A program made the position numbers and the translations under genes. Source: Alphaproteobacteria bacterium (GTDB taxonomy: Bacteria; Pseudomonadota; Alphaproteobacteria; Rhizobiales; Rhizobiaceae). Taken from it: a stretch of DNA of 6,930 nt. Every line of letters starts with the position of its first letter. The first letter of the stretch is position 1. The stretch lies in contig JAFKFE010001066.1 of the NCBI GenBank assembly GCA_017308345.1, forward strand, positions 1 through 6,930. The letters run 5' to 3'. The notes under the pieces are model-generated. The model was not told the DNA's origin. It worked only from the letters and a program-made list of their open reading frames with translations, and searched no databases. Shown here in pieces: positions 1-5,929 of this stretch.

Positions 1-3
1 CCA

Positions 4-1191
4 TCAGTCTGACTTGGGATAGGCCGGCACCGGAAATGGGCGAAGCTCATGTCGGGCAATGGGTCCGACTCCCAGAAGGCGCCGGGCGCGGCGAGTCAGC
101 CCCTTCTCGAACAGGTGATAGGTGATGAGTGCCACGCCAAAGGTGGTCGCCAACGCCAATGCGATGAAAGCCCATGGACCAAGCACCAGAATCAAGCCTG
201 TTCGCCAGAAGATGACGTGCATGCCGCGGATCACGAATGGATGCAGTAGGTAGAGTGCGTAGGACGCATCGCCGATACCGGCGCCCCATCGCGCCGCCAG
301 GCTCTCGCGCCTCAGCCTGCTTGGCGCCAAGGCGGCACTCCAGACAATGAGGGATGCCGGAATGCCATAGACAACGGGGCGGGCAAGGCTGCTCGATACA
401 TCGGGAAGACCCGCCGCGAGCATCAGGCCGACCAGGCCCGTTGCGGCAACGCAGGCCCTGATGAAACCGGAGGGCCGCAGGTCCAAGCTGCACATGATCC
501 CGATTACCACGCCCAAGGCGAACTCGAGGATGATCGGATGTGTCCAGAACCCGAATGGCTCGGGCAAAGGCGCCATGAGACGGCCTGCCAACACCATGCC
601 CACCAGAGTCGTGAGCAGCACCGCGACGGCCCAACGCATGGGCAGCACGATCGCCGCCGCAAACAGCACGTAGAAAAGCATCTCATAGTTGAGCGTCCAA
701 CCCAGCTCGTAGACAGGCTGGACGACGCCGTCAGGGCGGGTGGCCGGGATGAAGAAGTAGGATTCGATTACAAACCTGAAATTGATGTAGCTCTGGTTGA
801 GGAAGGTGGGAGCGAGCAACGCCACCGCAAGGTAGAGCGTGGTGGCCGACCAATAAAGTGGGACAATCCGCGCGATCCGACGGGAAAGGAAGAGACGCGC
901 ACCGCCCGCCTGCGCAAATAGCTGTCGCGACGTGTGCACCATGATCAGACCGGAAATCACGAAGAAAATATCGACCCCCGCGCTCCAGGGTATCGGATTC
1001 CAGGCCTGAAAGGTGTGGCCAGCCTGGAGTTCAAGAGTCGCCGCATCATGCTGCGCGTGGCGCAGGGCAACCGAAGTGGCCGCGACGGCACGTAGCACCT
1101 GAACTTGAATGAGGGTTTCGCGCTGGCCGGGCCCCACGGGCGTCGACCTTTCGAACCGATGGCGCATCAGAGGCGTCGAAGCCGTCGCCAT
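4..1191 (-). CDS. Acyltransferase family 3 (ExoZ-like) integral membrane protein
   Basis: This multi-membrane-segment O-acyltransferase would move an acyl group, usually acetyl, onto exported glycans at the inner membrane. Residue numbers here count from the TTG at 1266. The domain begins at about 53 with IQVQVLRAVAATSVALRHA, where His70 matches the conserved family histidine. It continues with AGVDIFFVISGLIMVH (96-111), SRRIARIVPLYW (128-139), ELGWTLNYEMLFYVLF (187-202), GDASYALYLLHPF (332-344) and the terminal YHLFEKGLTRRARR block (383-396). These are hallmark segments of the family, closest in my reading to ExoZ-type exopolysaccharide acyltransferases. I place the start at ATG 1189-1191 (Met26 of the longer frame) because GGAG lies 10 bases upstream at 1205-1202. 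The TTG at 1264-1266 would add 25 residues, has no ribosome site and yields a hydrophilic, unconserved-looking tail. The stop is TGA at 4-6. The gene follows the flippase on the same strand but across a long gap, so it may have its own promoter. The acyl donor and target sugar are unknown. Confidence 0.9.
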   Translation of the reverse strand: MATASTPLMRHRFERSTPVGPGQRETLIQVQVLRAVAATSVALRHAQHDAATLELQAGHTFQAWNPIPWSAGVDIFFVISGLIMVHTSRQLFAQAGGARLFLSRRIARIVPLYWSATTLYLAVALLAPTFLNQSYINFRFVIESYFFIPATRPDGVVQPVYELGWTLNYEMLFYVLFAAAIVLPMRWAVAVLLTTLVGMVLAGRLMAPLPEPFGFWTHPIILEFALGVVIGIMCSLDLRPSGFIRACVAATGLVGLMLAAGLPDVSSSLARPVVYGIPASLIVWSAALAPSRLRRESLAARWGAGIGDASYALYLLHPFVIRGMHVIFWRTGLILVLGPWAFIALALATTFGVALITYHLFEKGLTRRARRLLGVGPIARHELRPFPVPAYPKSD

Positions 1192-1201
1192 TGGGTTCTT
1201 G

Positions 1202-1205
1202 CTCC
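1202..1205 (-). promoter_or_regulatory. Probable ribosome binding site for the acyltransferase
   Basis: The minus strand reads GGAG, then ten bases (CAAGAACCCA), then ATG at 1189-1191. The spacing is slightly long, but this is the only purine-rich site near any candidate start. It is the reason for preferring the ATG over the upstream TTG at 1264-1266. Confidence 0.4.
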
Positions 1206-1346
1206 ATGGATACTCCGCAGGCTCCACAACAACGTGACGCGCGGCCGGAGTTGATGCATCCTTCAAATGACGGACGCGGTTGGTAAAATGCCAAAGCGCT
1301 GCCAGCGGTGCACGGTGTCGAGAGACGGTGGATGTCGACGCTTCTT

Positions 1347-1369
1347 ATGAGGCCCTGCGACGACCTCAT
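1347..1369. repeat. Perfect 6-bp inverted repeat, ATGAGG-N11-CCTCAT
   Basis: The arms at 1347-1352 and 1364-1369 are exact reverse complements around an 11-base centre. The element lies in the gap upstream of the acyltransferase. It could be a binding site for a dimeric regulator or a small hairpin. No T-run follows on either side, so it is not a typical terminator. A 6-bp repeat can also arise by chance, so no function is claimed. Confidence 0.3.
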
Positions 1370-1503
1370 GCTTTCCGCCGAGTCGGAGGCGCTCGGGCCC
1401 ACCGTGGCCGCAGTGCCGATCAATATGCGACCGGAGCCTTCGCCCAATAATATGATGGACGGTCAGCAATGAGAGAGACGATCACCGACGAGCCGACAAG
1501 CTC

Positions 1504-3645
1504 TTACTTCCCGGCTCTCAAAAGCCAATTCCATTGTTCGCCACCGCCCGCGCTCGGCCTGATCGAGAACAGGACAAAAATCAAGCCAGGCAGGATCTTC
1601 AGCCGCTTGCCGATATAGACGGCCATGGCAACACTCCAGATGCTCAGGGCAAGTGCGACCCCCACGGCGGCGCCGATCGACCCGTACACCGCAACGCCCA
1701 CGGCACAGGCTATGATGTTAAACACAGCACCGGCGATCATGGTGCTCGCCGCGGCCCATTCGTTTCCGGTCATGGTCAGGAGATTCTGCTGAGGCCCGCA
1801 CAGTGCGACAAAGACATATCCCAGAATGAGAACCCGGGCGATTGGCGCTCCCGCGGTGTAGCCTTCGCCGAAATAGCTCAAGAACGGTTCGACGGCCACC
1901 ATCATGGGGACGGCCACCGCGATGGCGCCCCCCGCGGAGAGCAACGTGGCCCGTGCGAACAGCTGCTGCAGCCCCTTACGGTCCCCCCTGGCATGCAGAT
2001 CGGCTGCCGTTGGCGAAAACATGATGGCGACCGCGATGCGAGAAAGACCCACCAACATCGCGACGTTCAACGCCAAGGCGAAAATGCCGGCGTCGCGGAT
2101 ATGATGGGTCCAGCCCAAAACCAGCACCCCTGCACGGCTGACAAAGACATCGAGCCCCGTGATGAGCATGAGCGGGGGGACGGCAAACCACCATTCCCTC
2201 GATTCGTAACTGGGCTGAACCTGCCGCAGGCGAGGCGGTTCAAGTCCCCTGGCGGTGATGAACACCAGCCCCACCGTAATGGCGGAGCTGATGACCACCG
2301 CCAGCATCACTGATGGCGCATCCACGGTTCGCAATCCGGACTTGGCCAGTATCGCCACCAGCACCAGCAGGAGCCCATCACGCACGATGCGTTCTGGCAA
2401 TAGCGCCGAGACGACGCCGCCGAAGGCGCGTACAAGCGTAGCTCCCAGGGCATAGGCCGTGATCAAGGCGATCGAGACAGCGCCGATCATCCCGAACAGT
2501 ACCGCCGCCGCCAGCGATCTCTGCAGGGCAAATCTTATCACCCCCCGTGCCAGATCGAGCCTGCCATTGGCTCTATAAGCGGGCACGAAACGCAACAAGG
2601 AAACATTGAAACCAAGCGTTGCCAGATAGGCGAGCACCGAGGTCCAAGCCAGAACGTAGGAATAGATGCCGTAATTGCGTGGGCCGATAAGATGCGCAAT
2701 GGCCAATTGTGCAAGACTGGTGAGCCCGGCACCCGCAACATAGATCAAGAGGGCAAAGACGCTCGCCCGGGCGAGCCGTGAGCCGACATCCTTGCTTGGA
2801 CGGGGCGCGGCTATCGAAACGCCAGCGGGATGGATCGGAGACTTTCGCGACATGCCACCATCGGCATTCGCGGCTTCGGCACCGTGTGCACCTCTTTGTT
2901 TTGCGAACCCTCCGTCCATCCGTGAAAGCTCGGAGATGATTTTCTTCTCGACCTTGCAAATACCTTCCAACTTTTTACGATTGTCAGTGTTTTCGACTGA
3001 AATTACTTTCCGACCAGAAATTGCGAGAAGATCATTGATGGATTCAAATACGCCGACCGAGCTCATATTCACGTTCAAGTCGGCCTCGAAAATCCGCTCC
3101 GCCGGCGGCTCGTGCTCCATCCGCCGCCGCAAGCGATTCTCCACGACCGCAGACGGCACCACGAGCCTGACGGTGAGATCCGCTTGCGGCGCGAGGCTAA
3201 GCGCCTTGGCGAGCAGATCGTTGTCGGCGCCTCCTTTGAACATCGCCAGCGATCCAATCGCTTGAACGTATCCTTGATCGAATATCACTATCTCTGGCGA
3301 ATGCTCCGCGCGGTTCCAGTAACGCGAGAGAAGCAGGATGTACCGCCAGATCCGGACGCGCCAGATTTGCCCCTTTGGCGTTATCAGCCTGACCAGCGAC
3401 AACGACATGGAAAGGTCGCTCAGCTGCCCTACGGAGAAAATCAGTATTCTTGAAGTCGACAATATTGCCGACATGATTCTCGAGACGAACAGGAGAATCC
3501 CGAAATCGAAGCTCCCGACCCTGGTGCTGGGCCTGTAGCTGAGGGCGACTCTGGCGCGATAGCCTTTACCACGCAGCTGCTCGGCGAGCGTGTGGGCAAA
3601 CGTTGTCTTGCCGGATCCTGGCGGCCCGAAGAATTCAATGATCAT
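1504..3645 (-). CDS. P-loop kinase-like domain fused to a Wzx/MOP-type polysaccharide flippase
   Basis: A 713-residue single-frame protein of two parts. Residues 1 to about 240 form a small-molecule-kinase-like P-loop domain. It opens with a hydrophobic strand and Walker A GPPGSGKTT (7-15), then a strand ending in the acidic motif IVIFDQGYVQA (119-129), then an Arg-rich lid-like stretch RLRRRMEHEP (171-180). A Gly/Ala-rich hydrophilic linker (about 243-290) follows. Residues of about 293-700 are highly hydrophobic, with roughly 12-14 membrane segments, and start with ALLIYVAGAGLTSLAQLAIAHLIGPRNYGIYSYVLAW, typical of Wzx/RfbX exporters. Flippases of this fold usually have a cytosolic N-terminus, so the kinase-like domain would face the cytosol. 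The family moves undecaprenyl-linked repeat units across the inner membrane. ATG 3643-3645 is chosen because it begins directly at the P-loop strand, although no good ribosome site precedes it. Met265 (2851-2853) could be an internal flippase start but also lacks a good site. The stop is TAA at 1504-1506. The kinase part has AT-rich stretches unlike the flippase. The flippase call is firm; the kinase substrate is unknown. Confidence 0.88.
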   Translation of the reverse strand: MIIEFFGPPGSGKTTFAHTLAEQLRGKGYRARVALSYRPSTRVGSFDFGILLFVSRIMSAILSTSRILIFSVGQLSDLSMSLSLVRLITPKGQIWRVRIWRYILLLSRYWNRAEHSPEIVIFDQGYVQAIGSLAMFKGGADNDLLAKALSLAPQADLTVRLVVPSAVVENRLRRRMEHEPPAERIFEADLNVNMSSVGVFESINDLLAISGRKVISVENTDNRKKLEGICKVEKKIISELSRMDGGFAKQRGAHGAEAANADGGMSRKSPIHPAGVSIAAPRPSKDVGSRLARASVFALLIYVAGAGLTSLAQLAIAHLIGPRNYGIYSYVLAWTSVLAYLATLGFNVSLLRFVPAYRANGRLDLARGVIRFALQRSLAAAVLFGMIGAVSIALITAYALGATLVRAFGGVVSALLPERIVRDGLLLVLVAILAKSGLRTVDAPSVMLAVVISSAITVGLVFITARGLEPPRLRQVQPSYESREWWFAVPPLMLITGLDVFVSRAGVLVLGWTHHIRDAGIFALALNVAMLVGLSRIAVAIMFSPTAADLHARGDRKGLQQLFARATLLSAGGAIAVAVPMMVAVEPFLSYFGEGYTAGAPIARVLILGYVFVALCGPQQNLLTMTGNEWAAASTMIAGAVFNIIACAVGVAVYGSIGAAVGVALALSIWSVAMAVYIGKRLKILPGLIFVLFSIRPSAGGGEQWNWLLRAGK

Positions 3646-3723
3646 TGTGGGGCAAGCCCAATTGCGGGAACAACACCCCGGGTTCCCTGTGGTGTTCTGT
3701 GGAGCGCGGCGACGACAGTCTCA
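3646..3723 (-). other. 78-bp spacer between the copolymerase and kinase-flippase genes
   Basis: This short non-coding gap begins, in transcription order, with the second TGA of the tandem stop and ends at the ATG of the next gene. No clear Shine-Dalgarno sequence precedes that ATG; the last bases read GGGCTTGCCCCACA. The spacer is rich in inverted repeats (annotated separately). One short element, GGGC-AA-GCCC at 3650-3659, sits within a few bases of the start codon, where a ribosome would have to bind. I see no promoter that I would defend. Confidence 0.5.
3666..3696. repeat. Two overlapping, mutually exclusive inverted repeats
   Basis: Arms GGGAAC (3666-3671) and GTTCCC (3682-3687) pair over a 10-nt loop. 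Arms AACACC (3672-3677) and GGTGTT (3691-3696) pair over a 13-nt loop. The right arm of the first pair lies in the loop of the second, and the left arm of the second lies in the loop of the first, so the two helices cannot form as simple separate hairpins. There is no T-run on the minus strand after them, so an intrinsic terminator is unlikely. The arms are short, and chance is possible in GC-rich DNA. Confidence 0.4.
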
Positions 3724-5928
3724 TCAGACCCTCGTCAGAAGGAGGTCGGCGCTATCCCCGAGTTGGTAACCGGCGTGCCTCTTGAGATTCACCTGGGTGA
3801 GTACGCTCCCTATGGGAGCGGCGGTAGGTCCGCCGGCCCGCAGCGACTCCAGCGCACCGCGGACAATGCCGCGCCGCGTCCCCGCCCAGCGAATGGCAAA
3901 AAGCACCGCATCGGCCCAGCGCTTCAGAAGTCTGGTTTCGGGGCCGCCAAGGCCCACGGGCCCGTTGATGACGACGACATCGTAAACCGACAGCATTTCA
4001 TCGGTAAACTGGGATTTGTCGACGGTGGACAAAAGCGTCAGCAGATCATCCGAAGGGGCTGGAGCGGCCATGAGATCGATGCGGATTTCCGGCATGCTCG
4101 TTACCGCATCCTGCAGCGTGCAGCGCTCGCTCACGTAGTCGCCAAAGCAGTTGCGGGCCTTAACGGTGCTGAATTCGTCGCGAAACTCGTTCGTGAGCCG
4201 CTCGTCCTTGGAGTCGAGGTTGAGGAAAAGCACCCTTCCTCCCAGTCGCGTGGCCGCCAGCGCCATGCTCCATGCCAACTCCGTCTTGCCATCGTCCCGG
4301 ACGCTGGACGTTACGAGGATGATGTGCGGCGGCTGCCCCCTGCCCTGGGTCGGCGCGGCCGTGACGAGAATGGATGCCGCGGCGCGACTGTAGGGCGAGT
4401 TCTGCTGGCTCAGAACCAGATGCCGCAGCTGCTTTGCATGGACCTCCGAAACCTTGGGAAGCAGACCCACGCACGGGATCCCAAGCTCCGCTTCGGCCTC
4501 GGCTTCGCTGCGCAAGGTCTGGTTCAAGCTGTTTCGAACCAGGACGAAAACCGCCGCCATCAGACCGAACACGATCATGCCGGGCGGAATCAGGAAGATC
4601 GGCGACAGGGTCTTGGGATTTGAAGGCGGCCATGCCGCAGAAAGGATCGCTATCCCTGGCGAGGGAGCGGCGATGCGCCGGACCAAATCCTGTTGCCGGG
4701 CAAGGAGCTCGTTGTAGTGCTGTGTCACGATGGCCACCTGCGGCTCGAGGGCACGCAACCCGGAAAGCTGGCTCGCCGTGTCGGCGACGGCCGCGTCGAG
4801 CACTCTCTCGCGCTCCTCCAGGGCCGCTACCTGGGCGCGGTAGACATTTGCCTCGGTGACGATGCGCGCGATGCCCTGTTCGATTTCACGAGTGATCGTG
4901 TTGCCGGGATCGTCGCCCGCGACCGCGCCTGGCTGACGTGCCGCAAGATCGGCCAGCACCGGCGATCCGACTTCTTCAGCGATCGCCGAGATGGACGCGC
5001 CCGCCTTTCGCAGATCATCTATGCGGTGAAGGCGAGATTCCAAGGCGGACAGATCGGCTTTCGACAGGGAAATCTGCCGGCTGAGTTCCACCGTTTCGTT
5101 GGCCGCGTTACTGGCCGCAGTTTGATCGACGGTGCCGTGGGTCAGCCGGTACGTCTCCAGCCGATCGGTCGCGTCGACCAGATCCCTTTGTACTTGCGGC
5201 AGGCTCGCGACCAGCGATTCCAGCTCGAACTGGTCCGATGCGCGGTTTTTCTGTACGAGATTTTCGATATAGACCTGAGCGAATGTATTGGCGACAAGCG
5301 CGGCACGCACCGGGTTGGCATCGGTGAAGCCGATGGTGATGATGCGCGAGCGCAGCTCCTGCCCGACCCTCATGCCGCTCCGGAGCGCCTTCAACTCAGC
5401 GGCATCCGCTGCTTCCGGACTTACCGCCGCGGGTTTGCCCTGCGGCCAGACCAGGTTCAGAAGATTGCTCATGAAGGAGCCTGTCGCGGGCGGAATGGCG
5501 CCGATGCCGCTCTTGCCCGCAGCGTCGGCTGCCTGCGCCTTGCGCAGCGCCGCCAGAACCTGACGCAGGTGGCCTTGCGATGAAAGCATAGTCAGATGGT
5601 CGTCGATACTGGATTCAAGCGAGTCTTGAACGGCAGCCGTGCCGCCCGAAGCGCCGCCGCTGGGGGCGTCGATGATGACCTGCGTCGTCGCCTCGTAGAG
5701 CACCGGCCGGGTAAGGCCCGCAAGCCCCGCCAAGATGCCGCCCAGAAGCGCGACGGCAATCAACAACCATTTTCTCGCGGCCAAGGTGACAACAAGCTGA
5801 TGGAAGGGAGACGACGGCTGCACAGGTTCGCGTAACGGTGACCTCATGTGCGGAGTTGTGTCGAGCTTGGCGACGGCCATCTGTGTAGTGCGCGGAAGCC
5901 TCGGACGACTGGCTATGGACCCTTCCAT
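3724..5928 (-). CDS. Wzz/Wzc (ExoP)-type polysaccharide copolymerase with a degenerate BY-kinase-like domain
   Basis: A 734-residue inner-membrane protein of the chain-length determinant / bacterial tyrosine kinase family. Membrane segment 1 is at about 54-72, followed by a Wzz domain and a long periplasmic coiled-coil region (about 228-425). The proline-rich PPSNP motif (434-438) leads into membrane segment 2 (about 443-465), and a cytoplasmic Rossmann-like ATPase domain spans about 480-734. This order and length match the fused form of the family, which controls glycan length and export. The kinase motifs are abnormal. Walker A reads SSVRDDGKT (541-549), keeping GKT but losing the usual P-G-E. 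Walker A' reads LFLNLDSKDER (567-577), with Asn570 at the first Asp. Walker B reads VVVINGP (651-657), with Asn655 in place of Asp. The tail has one tyrosine, Tyr721, instead of a Tyr-rich cluster. Tyrosine autophosphorylation is therefore doubtful, although nucleotide binding may persist. The gene starts one base after asnB with a good ribosome binding site and ends in tandem stops (TGATGA, 3726-3721). The copolymerase call is firm; loss of kinase activity is inferred. Confidence 0.92.
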   Translation of the reverse strand: MEGSIASRPRLPRTTQMAVAKLDTTPHMRSPLREPVQPSSPFHQLVVTLAARKWLLIAVALLGGILAGLAGLTRPVLYEATTQVIIDAPSGGASGGTAAVQDSLESSIDDHLTMLSSQGHLRQVLAALRKAQAADAAGKSGIGAIPPATGSFMSNLLNLVWPQGKPAAVSPEAADAAELKALRSGMRVGQELRSRIITIGFTDANPVRAALVANTFAQVYIENLVQKNRASDQFELESLVASLPQVQRDLVDATDRLETYRLTHGTVDQTAASNAANETVELSRQISLSKADLSALESRLHRIDDLRKAGASISAIAEEVGSPVLADLAARQPGAVAGDDPGNTITREIEQGIARIVTEANVYRAQVAALEERERVLDAAVADTASQLSGLRALEPQVAIVTQHYNELLARQQDLVRRIAAPSPGIAILSAAWPPSNPKTLSPIFLIPPGMIVFGLMAAVFVLVRNSLNQTLRSEAEAEAELGIPCVGLLPKVSEVHAKQLRHLVLSQQNSPYSRAAASILVTAAPTQGRGQPPHIILVTSSVRDDGKTELAWSMALAATRLGGRVLFLNLDSKDERLTNEFRDEFSTVKARNCFGDYVSERCTLQDAVTSMPEIRIDLMAAPAPSDDLLTLLSTVDKSQFTDEMLSVYDVVVINGPVGLGGPETRLLKRWADAVLFAIRWAGTRRGIVRGALESLRAGGPTAAPIGSVLTQVNLKRHAGYQLGDSADLLLTRV

Positions 5929-5929
5929 C

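Larger units (their letters stand above)
1192..1503. other. Gap of about 310 bp between the flippase and acyltransferase genes
   Basis: This holds no gene I can support. If the acyltransferase uses the upstream TTG at 1264-1266, the true gap shrinks to 237 bp (1267-1503). Open frames crossing it on the minus strand begin with TTG, have no ribosome site and show no recognisable domain. The only structure seen is an inverted repeat at 1347-1369. A GC-poorer patch near 1441-1475 could carry a promoter for the acyltransferase on the minus strand, but no -35/-10 pair with good spacing was found. No intrinsic terminator with a T-run follows the flippase stop. Confidence 0.5.

Noticed and set aside
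1046..1447. Minus-strand open frame of 133 residues crossing the gap upstream of the acyltransferase
   Set aside because: It starts with TTG, has no ribosome site, overlaps the acyltransferase coding region in another frame and shows no recognisable motif.
1263..1469. Minus-strand open frame of 68 residues in the gap
   Set aside because: It has a TTG start, no ribosome site and a composition of mostly Arg, His and Gly as expected for chance translation of GC-rich DNA.
1504..2853. A separate flippase gene starting at internal Met265
   Set aside because: No stop separates it from the P-loop part, and only a poorly spaced GGTGG precedes the ATG. It cannot be excluded as a secondary start, but one fused gene is the simpler reading.
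3592..4623. Long plus-strand open frame of 343 residues
   Set aside because: It is antisense to the well-supported copolymerase domain and its translation shows no recognisable domain. High GC makes long shadow frames common.
4693..5583. Plus-strand open frame of 296 residues
   Set aside because: It lies opposite the periplasmic coiled-coil part of the copolymerase, is rich in Arg/Gly and has no family motif. It is best explained as an antisense shadow.
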